Assembly (NCBI GenBank): GCA_022457155.1
Contig: JAJGOT010000257.1
Coordinates: 702,501 to 766,500, forward strand
Direction of reading: 5' to 3'
Source of the DNA: Cladopsammia gracilis
Taxonomy: Eukaryota; Cnidaria; Anthozoa; Scleractinia; Dendrophylliidae
Length of the DNA: 64,000 bases
Below the pieces are notes generated by a model that saw only the letters and a program-made list of their open reading frames with translations, made no database searches and was not told where the DNA came from. This document shows, one piece after another, positions 55,313 to 64,000 of this stretch. The position numbers were made by a program, and so were the translations under genes. The first letter of the stretch is position 1, and each line of letters starts with the position of its first letter.

Positions 55313-58249
55313 ACAATGAATTATTTATTAATCTGCATTTTAAGAGAGGTGACTACTCCCTACGTTATCCACGACGGTAAATATATTATTCATCATTGTT
55401 GTTCATAACCACTGTTTTGTTGTTTGACCTGATCAATTGTACCTTGGCAACAAGCACCTTAAGCTTGGGATGCAAAGGGAGTTTTTTTTTAACAAGCGTT
55501 TTACAACAGAAGCGTTCCTGCCTCTGATCTACGATCACGTGGTAAATACAAGTATTCAATTTCCAAAGGGACAATGTCACCTAAAATTAGTCCTACTGAC
55601 ATAAGAAATAATTCCCGTTAAATAAGCAAATCGCAAAAATGAAACAGCTGTATCCTGTGTTTGTACTGAAATTCATAGCAGGAAACCCTTTAAAGTATTT
55701 AAGGAGGGATTGATCTGCTTTTTATCTAACAAGCACAGTTAGAACTTAAGAGCATGTCTCCTTAAGATCCGACCAATGATGATCGATAGAACTTAGCGCT
55801 GGATGAAATTAAAATTGTACTGCTTTGACGATTTTCAGGGATTATAGGAGATTATAGGAAGCGAACTCGCCCGCGCGTTATGCCAATGTTTATTTTAGGA
55901 ATTTTCGTGAAATTCAAACGGTTGCAAATCTTGAGTGCACAGAAATATTATTCTTTTTTAGGATTTAGGGACAATTAAAGTATCTGTTTATGTAAAGTCA
56001 AGAATAACTTTCAATCAGGTGCCATATTTTTACAATTTCTCCTTAAAGTTGAGATATTCTCCTGTCTCGCTCGGATGACGATTATTTGTGTAAAATAACC
56101 CGTTGTTTACTGTTAAAATAGGACACGAATCTAGATCTGAGATATAGCTGAGCAAACTTTAATAATGTATCTGTAGATTAAAATAATGATTGAGCCTCTC
56201 GAGTAAATTGTTATTTTTTGACTGCGACGGCAATGTTTGTGATTTATTCGGGTCTCAGCGGCTAAAACCAGTACCGACCACGTGAAACTTGAAGAAATCA
56301 TTAAAACAATTGAATTATTATTTTGGATCAAACGAATTGCATTTTTATAACTTTTAAATAACCCCATATCAGAGAAATTTATTTTTCAAACCAAAATTAT
56401 TGATCGGCTCTTACGGTGGCACGCTCTTAATATTCTGTATCTTTCTCGTTTTGCAATTGAAGAACAAAGATGAGATAAAAATAGTAAAAATCAATCACCT
56501 GCATCATGCATAGTATTTCAATAAGAAACACTTAGATTTCCAAACCGCTACCGTTAGCTTCTTTGCTAAATATCCTACTTTCTTTAAATTTAATGCCTTA
56601 CACGCTGTTTATTTATCAACAAGCATTTTGAAATTTAAAGCAATAATAATTAAAATAAATCGATATGAAATATTAATATATGGTGCCTTTCTAAATACTT
56701 CTGACCACTATTTTAATTTTATCGTCTACAAATAAAGAGTTATACCGAAGTCGTTTAGAAAAATGATAATAGAAATTGGTTATTAACTAATGCATAAATC
56801 GAAAACATAGACGTGATTGACAAAAACCAGCAAAAGTAAGCTTCGTGTTATCGACACTCAAGCCATCATCAACGCCTCAACAACCAACAAAACTTCAAAA
56901 TATCATGAAAAAGGCAAAAGAGTTTCTTGTCTTGTCATCACTGATGTAAGTTGAAAACATTCACCAAGTGTAAACTACGCTAAAATATACAAATAATTTT
57001 GTAAATTCCATAATTCACTGACCTTTAGCTACACGTATGTACTTAGTAAAGTGATATTCAACATCTAAAAACATCTTCAAATTATGATGATATTGACAGT
57101 CTTTTAACAGAATGCGTAGGTTATCCTTGTCTTCTTATGAGGATTCTACATCAAGTAAGCAGCTAGATATAATGTTATGGTGTTTTACATAGTTAGATAC
57201 TCCTTTGCTCAGCACCTGCAAAGCAAAAACAACAAACAGAAACTTATGACTGGGAACTTCATGTAACAGTTTTTTTTAAATTACCGTGCTCAGTACGCCT
57301 AGGGGCCAACAATAGGCGGCGAACAATTAGACTTGTGAGGGGGAGTGGGTGGGTGATTTTGTCTGTGCTCAAATGTTTTTCTTCTAGCAGTGCCAACGAA
57401 GGGATTTGCTAACTGATAAAAAATCTAAAACAAAAGCTTTTGAAGTTGAAGGATATCTTTTTCCAAGAGAGTTAGCTTGCAGCTTGTGGCTATTTTTTTT
57501 TCAAAATCACCCAAGATAAGTTCACAGATGGTAGCTTATGTCCATATGATGTAAGGTTTTTTTTCTCAAATCTTTGTAACATACAAGAGGGTCTAACAGA
57601 GTCAAGTAGACTATTTCATAAAAATATGTTTATATATTTTAACATTTTTGTTTGTTTCATTTATATTCTATTTGTACTGTATGATGGTGTTGTAACGGAA
57701 AACATAACAGAGATTTATTTTATTTTTAGGTCTTCCTTTCACCCGACCGTTTATCAGAATTTCATTTCGTATAACAACTAGAAAAGTTAAATCTGTTCCT
57801 TCAAATCACGAAACCAATCATTTCACGTTCAATTTGTTGATCACATTTCATAACACAAGATAACCAGAGTTGGCGAAATTTACTGGGACAAAACGCTTAC
57901 CCAACACAGCAGGTCATCAAGAACAATGGACTATCTGATCGACATTTTACTTTTTAAAAAGGCGATATATAGGGACATGAAAACTCTTTTCTTTTACCAT
58001 TGGAACTTAAAACATTGTGAAGGGCATTAAACTGGTTAATCGGTAGTCACTGCAAGGAGTAAAACTCAGTACTACGTTAAGAATGGATTGCGGGAACGTT
58101 GCACCGACTGATAGGTTACCCAGTATAACACCTTTCGCAATCAAATCGACAAAAATAACTGTGAGAGGTTATCTAGAACAGGAAAAATGATCGACAGCCT
58201 TCTAAGAACATTCTCAAAACAGGGACAATGTACTTACATTGCAAGTCAT
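55313..58249. other. Gene 3 downstream region
   Basis: 56640-58249 is paralogous to about 33500-34970 downstream of gene 2. It includes the conserved donor AAT|GTAAGT just after the stop and an acceptor-like GCTTTGCAG|GTGCTGAG near 57218. 55313-56640 shows nothing recognised. Confidence 0.5.
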
Positions 58250-60940
58250 CTATTCGCTTCCACCAAATTGCAGTGTGACGTCATCACCAATGAGTACAAA
58301 CGGTGCCCAGTACTTAACTGCACTAAATTCACCAGATTCTCTCATGCTGTTCATGGCTTGGTTCAGAGCTTCACTGGCGCTTTTCCCCTTTACAAGTTGC
58401 TGATAGAACATTTTCATGAACTCTAGAGTAGCCTCGTCATCAATCGCCCACAATGACACCAGAACAGAACGAGCACCGGCACCCAAAAATGCCCGTGCTA
58501 TGCCAACCACGCCCTCAGCCTTGATCTCACCACGAGCACTGTGACAGCAACTCAGCACAACCAGCCTTGCTCGTACCTGAACACGCAGTACATCTCTCAT
58601 TGTTAAAATATAATCCACCTCACCAGTCTTTGGTGCCAAGGCAATTTCGCCTGTTTCCATACTACCATGTGCGGCGATGTGCACCAAAGCTACCGAACCG
58701 AGTCGTCTTAACACTTCATCCTTTGTTGCCTGTTTTCCAATGAGAGGCATACTGCCAAGCATTCTTCCAATCATCTCTACTTCCTCTCTGGCGCATGGCA
58801 GCTGCTCTAGCCTTGTTACTTCTTGCACCCACGGGTCACCCACGAGAAGCTCACCGGACTTACTGTGGTAATCTGCTGGACAGTCCGCGATCAGTTTTAA
58901 ACTGGTCAGGGATGGAATTGCGCGGATTCTGAATGATTCACAAAGGAACTTTGTACCCTTCAATGCCGCAAAAGGCGCCAAGCACAATGGACCCTCGGGG
59001 ACGAATATGAGTTCATTGCCAAGAAGCAGGTCTTGAATAGGATCAATGATTGTGTCGTACAAAGTACTTAAGGCACCTTTTTGATGGTTTAAAGATTGGG
59101 TTCGACTGTTATCGGTAGGGGATCTTTCAGCTACCGGCTTTTTATCCCTCGTCATATCAAATGAGCGATCCTCGCATTTCACATCATCTCTTGCACCAAT
59201 TTCTTGACCCGCAATCTGTACAAGGGACTGAAGAAAAGTGATGACGTCATCCCGCAAACTGATATGTTTTCTTCTTAATTCGATGTTTTTTCCTTTCTGA
59301 CAAACCCAGAGAACTATTTCTTTCTCTTCAAACGCTAAAAATATTGTATTTGGAGGAAGGCAACTCAATAATTCGTGAATAGTTTCCTTTTTTCTTCCTG
59401 ATCCAGCATCGGTTGTTTCAAATGCATAATTTAATTCCATGAGATCTTTCAGAGCCTGTGCGCGTCCTTGCTCGGCAGAAAACAGAGCCTCCATAACCTT
59501 GCCTTGCTTTAATAACAAACGCCATAAACAAGTGTATGCTTTCTGGTAATAATTACGTAGACCTATTTTCCACTTGTCCTTGAACTGAAGACGATCCCTA
59601 GTATTATTGAATGTTGTTACACTGCACTGGTAATAGTCAACAGCCTCACGAGCATGGCCCAGATATTCAAAGCAAACACCTAGAGAAAAAAACGATTGGG
59701 CAATTCCAATACTGTCTCCCAGTTCTTTCGCAATTTTCAGGCTAAGTTCATGGCAGTCTATGGCTGTTTTAAGATCTCCAAGATTGCCATGCGCGCAGCC
59801 AAGATTCCCATACGCGCTCTCTTCTCCCTTCTTGTGTCCCAATTCTTTCGAAATTTTCAGATCACGTTCACAGTAGTCTATGGCTGTTTTAAAATCTCCA
59901 AGATTGTCATGCGCGCAGCCAAGATTCCCATACGCGTATCCTTCTCCCCATTTGTCACCCAATTCTTTCGCAATTTTCAGGCTACGTTCATGATAGTCTA
60001 TGGCTGTTTTAAAATCTCCGAGATTGCGATGGACGACGCCAAGATTCCCATACGCGCTTCCTTCTCCCGACTTGTCTCCCAATTCTTTCGCAATTTCCAG
60101 GTCAAGTTCATGGTAGTCTATAGCTGTTTTAAAATCTCCGAGATTGCGATGGACGATGCCAAGATTCCCATACGCGCGTCCTTCCCCCGACTTGTCTCCC
60201 AATTCTTTCGCAATTTTCAGAGCACGTTCATAGTAGTCTATGGCTGTTTTAAAGTGTCCGAGATTGCGATAGACGATGCCAAGATTCGCATACGCGTCTC
60301 CTTCTCCCGACTTGTCTCCAAATTCTTTCGCAATTTTCAGGTCACGTTCATGGTAGTCTATGGCTGTTTTAAAATCTCCGAGGCTACCATGGGCGCTGCC
60401 AAGATTCCCATACGCTTTTCCTTCTACCGACTTGTCTCCCAATTCTTTCGCAATTTTCAGGCAACGTTCATGGTAGTCTATGGCTGTTTTAAAATATCCA
60501 AGACTGTAATGGGCGCTGCCAAGATTCCCACATACGCTTCCTTCTATGTTCTTGTCCCCCAATTCTTTCGCAATTTTCAGGCTACGTTCATGGCAGTCAA
60601 TGGCTCTTTTAAAATCTCCGAGATTGCAATGCACGATGCCAAGATTCCCATATGCCCCTCCTTCTGCAGCTTTATTTCTTTCTTGTTTTGCTAATTTTAG
60701 AGAATGTTCAAAGTAGTCTATGGCTGTTTTGAAATCTCCGAGGCCGGAATACATTTTACCAAGGTGACTATAAGCGTTTAGCTCTGCAGGCCAGTCTCCC
60801 GTTTGTTTGGCAAATTTTAAAAAATGTTCAGAGTAGTTTATGTCTCGTTTGATATCTTGTGGGATATGGCCATAGATGTATCTATGTTGACCAGAAGCAC
60901 TAATGTTCTCAACTCTGTCTAAGACATCTGCGTAAGTTTT
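58250..60940 (-). CDS. TPR-CHAT gene 3, large 3' exon (896 residues)
   Basis: Open from the acceptor TTTTTTTGGACAG (60941) to TAG. It starts [20 protein letters not shown]. About 11 TPR units of 40 residues follow (gene 2 has about 16), then the [20 protein letters not shown] linker and CHAT with His758 (HIAAHG) and Cys799 (SCCHSARG). Both dyad residues are intact, and the CHAT half is nearly identical to gene 2. Its 5' exons are absent up to 64000 and should lie further right, across an intron with transposon debris. Otherwise the exon may be orphaned. Confidence 0.8.
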   Translation of the reverse strand, partial: KTYADVLDRVENISASGQHRYIYGHIPQDIKRDINYSEHFLKFAKQTGDWPAELNAYSHLGKMYSGLGDFKTAIDYFEHSLKLAKQERNKAAEGGAYGNLGIVHCNLGDFKRAIDCHERSLKIAKELGDKNIEGSVCGNLGSAHYSLGYFKTAIDYHERCLKIAKELGDKSVEGKAYGNLGSAHGSLGDFKTAIDYHERDLKIAKEFGDKSGEGDAYANLGIVYRNLGHFKTAIDYYERALKIAKELGDKSGEGRAYGNLGIVHRNLGDFKTAIDYHELDLEIAKELGDKSGEGSAYGNLGVVHRNLGDFKTAIDYHERSLKIAKELGDKWGEGYAYGNLGCAHDNLGDFKTAIDYCERDLKISKELGHKKGEESAYGNLGCAHGNLGDLKTAIDCHELSLKIAKELGDSIGIAQSFFSLGVCFEYLGHAREAVDYYQCSVTTFNNTRDRLQFKDKWKIGLRNYYQKAYTCLWRLLLKQGKVMEALFSAEQGRAQALKDLMELNYAFETTDAGSGRKKETIHELLSCLPPNTIFLAFEEKEIVLWVCQKGKNIELRRKHISLRDDVITFLQSLVQIAGQEIGARDDVKCEDRSFDMTRDKKPVAERSPTDNSRTQSLNHQKGALSTLYDTIIDPIQDLLLGNELIFVPEGPLCLAPFAALKGTKFLCESFRIRAIPSLTSLKLIADCPADYHSKSGELLVGDPWVQEVTRLEQLPCAREEVEMIGRMLGSMPLIGKQATKDEVLRRLGSVALVHIAAHGSMETGEIALAPKTGEVDYILTMRDVLRVQVRARLVVLSCCHSARGEIKAEGVVGIARAFLGAGARSVLVSLWAIDDEATLEFMKMFYQQLVKGKSASEALNQAMNSMRESGEFSAVKYWAPFVLIGDDVTLQFGGSE

Positions 60941-61264
60941 CTGTCCAAAAAAAGCATAATGTATCTTAACAGTAGTTTGCTAACCATACTGAAACAAATA
61001 ATGCATTTTAACTGTTTGTTCCATATTGTGATAACAAGAAAAAATTCCCCAGCTTACTAAACCGCCAAATTAAGGAATCGCCAAATCCTGTAAATCACTA
61101 TAACTTCAGCTGTCTTATTAGCCACTGTTGTGTTAACGCTCATTTAATTATAGGTTAGGGTGATGCCGTAAAGTTCATTTGGATATTTCTATGAAATAGT
61201 TTGATAAGAAATAAAACACAAACAGCGGTGATAAACATGATAAACCAACGCATTTTTATAATAA
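60941..61264. other. Intron 4-like flank of gene 3
   Basis: The first 240 bp match 38268-38520 next to the gene 2 exon. No coding region is seen. Confidence 0.5.
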
Positions 61265-61306
61265 ACTTGACGTTTCGTATGCTAAGCGACATACATTTTC
61301 AAAAGT
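61265..61306 (-). ncRNA. Hammerhead-like fold, degenerate core
   Basis: Minus strand: ACTT, TTGAAAA, one base, GTATG-hairpin-CATAC, GAAAC, GTC, AAGT. Stem I (ACTT/AAGT) and stem II pair perfectly. The core has C3 to T together with G8 to A, a change that could keep the 3-8 pair. It lies about 170 bp from a Penelope RT fragment. Confidence 0.3.
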
Positions 61307-61472
61307 AACTGTTACAGTGCTTGTTTCCTTGGTTAACACCTGCAACTACAATCTTTCTTCTTACATTGTTAGCATACTTCAGCCGATTTCCACCAACGTC
61401 AACCAACACACACTGATAAGGACTCTTAGTTTTGCAGATTAAGCCAAAACGTACAGACATAACAATGAAATA

Positions 61473-61815
61473 ATGTGCTCTTTGGATTTCAGTTCACTAT
61501 TTACAAATGTACCACTTCACGAAACAATACATTTTTGTCTCGACAAGCTTTATTCTCTTCCTGTTCCTCCATCATTGCCTCGTTCTGTTTTACCAAAATT
61601 ATTAGAATTTGCCACTAAGAAGAGCCATTTTATATTCGACGGCCAATACTGCGACCAGATTGATGGTGTAGCCATGGGTTCGTCATTTGGCCCAGTTTTG
61701 GCTAACATTTTCATGTGCCACTTCGAAGAAAAATGGGTAATGAACGGTAGAGTTTATCCTTCACTTTGGTATAGATATGTTGATGACATATTCACCATGT
61801 TTGACAGTAAGGGAC
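61473..61815 (+). pseudogene. Penelope-like reverse transcriptase fragment
   Basis: Reads LDFSSLFTNVPLHETIHFC, then QIDGVAMGSSFGPVLANIFM and LWYRYVDDIFTMF. DGVAMGS.lGP and YRYVDD are the Penelope-type RT motifs, with the catalytic Asp pair present. The upstream fingers and the downstream GIY-YIG nuclease are missing. The frame leaves RT homology at FDSKG where a G-rich repeat is inserted, so it is dead. Confidence 0.75.
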
Positions 61816-62000
61816 CGGTCATTATTATCGCCTGGGGGGGGGGGTCGGAGGATTTGAGGCGGGATCACTTGATTTTTAGGAGAACAGAGGGGGGATCAGT
61901 CGTAACTGAGAGCCCAAAAGGGGGGATCACTGAAAATTTTGGAAGGATTCAGAGGGGGGACCACTCAAATCTGCTTGAACAATGCCAGTTTGAAAGCATA
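61816..62000 (+). repeat. G-rich repeat inserted in the RT fragment
   Basis: Starts near CCGGTCATTATTATCGCCTG, has a (G)10 run and repeated GGGGGGATCACT motifs. The ends were not located exactly. Confidence 0.45.
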
Positions 62001-62393
62001 CAACATAAATGTGCCCATTCTGCTGGGAGATGATAGCATTTGCAATCTCAATTTGTTCTAACACAACTTTATTTAAAAAACGGAAGTCTGTCACGCTGGC
62101 GAATGTGTGCATTTCAATTTATATCGAGAAAGCTTTGTTTTAACGCTTTTATATTTTTCCTTTTATAACGTGCTCATGACTTAGCTAATATTCATCTTTA
62201 AACATGACAGGTGAATTCTAAATTGTGAACTATATAAACTTCTGATAACTGAAACATTGTAAAAAGCGTGTTTGTTTAAACATAAACCATTTATCGCCTC
62301 TCCAGGAATGGGCGTCCTGTGTCAGCTCTATACTAAATTCGATTCAACTGCTTCATCTGCCTCATCTTGAGCCTCATCATCCCATTTAACAAC
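62001..62393. other. No recognised gene
   Basis: AT-rich non-coding sequence. Confidence 0.4.
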
Positions 62394-62786
62394 TTAATTT
62401 GCCTCTTGAGCCTCGTCATCCGATTCAACAGCAACATTTAGTCCCCTTCGGCGGGTTGACCCTGGACTTTGTGCCCTTAAAATGGCCGCTACTTGCTCTA
62501 GATTTTTTGCTAGGGTCGTGCTAAAAATACCCTTTTCTAGTAGCCATAGCAAAGGGTCTAGATGCAAACGCCTTGTTAGTTTCTCAGCAAAGTCAGCATT
62601 GATGCTATCCACAGGAGTAACTCTATCATTCTCTTCGATTGAACCGAAAATTTGCCCCGCGACCTCGATTGAGGTCAAGTTTCCTAAGAGATGACGTTCC
62701 CTCTGCTTGAGTCGCTTGTCCTTGGTTTTTCGGACCTTCCTCTTATTTTCGACGACGCCCCGACGACGACCCTGTCCTAAAGGATT
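62394..62786 (-). CDS. Unrecognised coding exon, basic N-terminus
   Basis: Open on the minus strand from an acceptor-like TCCTTTAG at 62787 to a stop. It reads GQGRRRGVVENKRKVRKT, then LTSIEVAGQIFGSIEENDRV and DPLLWLLEKGIFSTTLAKNL. The N-terminus is strongly basic; the rest is a helical, protein-like composition with an acidic tail (ESDDEAQEAN). It is divergently oriented to the next feature. The family is unknown; it could be a host exon or a transposon-associated gene. Confidence 0.4.
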   Translation of the reverse strand, partial: NPLGQGRRRGVVENKRKVRKTKDKRLKQRERHLLGNLTSIEVAGQIFGSIEENDRVTPVDSINADFAEKLTRRLHLDPLLWLLEKGIFSTTLAKNLEQVAAILRAQSPGSTRRRGLNVAVESDDEAQEAN

Positions 62787-62794
62787 ACATCAGT

Positions 62795-63940
62795 AGTAGA
62801 GTGAGTGAGTCTCCCGAAGAGTTATTCTTTTTTAATGCTTCTGAGTTAAATACGTACCAAAATGCTTCAGAAAACAGTAAGGCCGAAATACCCGGTGCGG
62901 CATATCTTAGTAAGATAGAGAGTTTTATTGAGGACCACTACGTCCGAGGAGAGCTCTTTTTTGAATTTTGTCGGGATGCCTGCAATAAGCAAAGCGATGC
63001 AAGCTCCACACTCTGTTCCTGGTGTACCAACAACAGATGGGTGGGACCAGTAACAGAAAGAATCCCTCAGCCTGTGCCAGACAAGCAAAATCCCGGGCAC
63101 TTTATGGATGTGTACGAAACGCCGACAACAGGTCGTGCTCCAGACGATTATCAATCGAGGAAATGTCTGAAAGACTTGTACGAACAAAACGCCATCTCTG
63201 CGGGCAATCCAAATACTATCGCTGCTTTCTGTGCAACCTACAGTGTCGAGGAAAAGCATGTCATTGAGGAAAAGCATGCCATCTAAATGATATCAACATC
63301 AGGAAAAGCATGCCATCTAAATGATATCAACATCAGGAAGGATATTAGAACAAGAGAGGTTAAGGAGAAAAAAAAGGTTAGAAGAGGAACTAACATACAA
63401 GGACTACCAGTGGGGCATACTTATTGAGAATGGCAAAGTTGAAAAGCTGAAGGTGAGACAGCTCGACCTGTACCTTAAGGAACATGGCCTGACCACTGTT
63501 GGTATAAAGCTGGACAAGATAAAGGCAATTCGCTACCATTACTATCGACAGAGAAGTCCAGGCAACGGGAATGAGTTGTCCAGCAGTGAGGAAGAGAGTG
63601 AAGAATCAGATACGGAGTTAGATGATGACGAGGATAGCGAAGATGATCTTGTCATTGCTGATCTCGATGAACAGTCAACTGTTCGTATGCCAGTTTTAAC
63701 TTTTGTACCAGATGACCAAATAGCTGAAGTTACTGTACAAGCAAACACTGGATGAAAAAAAAAAAGGAAAACAAAAAGAAAACAAACAAAAAAACGAACA
63801 AAAAAAAATTATCAAAATGTGAGCAAAGCTACAAAGGCTGATCTATTACACTATAGATCAAAATAAAAAAGGAAACAGGAACAGTGGCCGTTCCTAGCCC
63901 TTCCAGATGGCCGAATTGTCGCTAAATATGACCTGCTGAT
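62795..63940 (+). pseudogene. Transposon-associated protein with SAP-like motif, frameshifted
   Basis: Opens with IESFIEDHYVRGELFFEF, CSWCTNNRWVGPVTERI and FCATYSVEEKHVI. A 37-bp tandem duplication (AAGCATGCCATCTAAATGAT) at about 63250-63335 and an A-run at 63369 shift the frame. It resumes as YKDYQWGILIENGKVEKL and VRQLDLYLKEHGLTTVGIKL, a SAP-like helix pair (L.l..Ll..hgL...Gkk..k), followed by an acidic Ser/Glu stretch and a basic A-rich tract. Similar modules occur in uncharacterised cnidarian transposon-linked proteins (family memory). It may continue beyond the window. Confidence 0.4.
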
Positions 63941-64000
63941 AGGGACTTGGCGGACTGCTATTTGGCACTCTAAAAAAAGTTACTTTGCAGTGTCAAGCAC

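Noticed and set aside
59696..60694. 332-codon open frame on the plus strand across gene 3's TPR array (and similar ones at 36468-37877)
   Set aside because: It is the antisense of the 120-bp TPR repeat. The repeat period is a multiple of three and nearly invariant, so a stop-free antisense frame in one unit stays open in all. The peptide is a 40-residue echo with no independent support.

Overview
The window is eukaryotic genomic DNA: AT-rich, with multi-exon genes, GT-AG introns, and dense short interspersed, LINE, Penelope-like, DIRS-like and MITE repeats. The main genes encode very long, near-identical tetratricopeptide (TPR) arrays ending in a CHAT (caspase-like) domain, a family strongly expanded in anthozoans. 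Together with the transposon types this points to a cnidarian, most likely a stony coral (inference; no species marker was seen).

Layout. Three paralogous TPR-CHAT genes lie on the minus strand. Gene 1 has its 5' part here: non-coding first exons near 12.2 and 14.2 kb, and coding exons 1-4 at 10.8-8.7 kb. Its large TPR-CHAT exon should lie just beyond the left edge, because 0-8.7 kb is paralogous to intron 4 of gene 2. Gene 2 is complete: non-coding first exon near 51.0 kb, coding exons at 49.8, 48.6, 47.8 and 46.7 kb, then one 3.3-kb exon at 38.27-34.97 kb. It encodes about 1231 residues. Gene 3 shows only its big 3' exon (60.94-58.25 kb); its 5' exons should lie to the right of the window. 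Downstream of gene 2 the 3' end of the gene plus flank is present three times in tandem (25.98-35.56 kb), giving two truncated but open CHAT fragments.

Between and inside these genes is a thick layer of mobile DNA: a 3.3-kb MULE-like element (10-bp target duplication) inside a dead hAT transposase; a second truncated inverted copy of it that has itself taken three or four insertions; a non-autonomous DIRS-like element with a broken gag and an empty site in the paralogous flank; palindromic Penelope-like termini carrying hammerhead-ribozyme-like folds; a tRNA-derived SINE; LINE 3' ends; a Penelope RT fragment; and several MITEs whose empty sites can be read from the paralogues. The right end (62.4-64.0 kb) holds transposon-associated or unrecognised coding remnants.

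How the parts fit: the N-terminal TPR block of genes 1 and 2 keeps the five residues of a dicarboxylate clamp (as in Hsp70/Hsp90 co-chaperones). It is spliced to a repeat array and a CHAT protease-like domain with its His and Cys retained. This suggests a chaperone-tethered, sensor-array plus protease architecture, which is inference from sequence.
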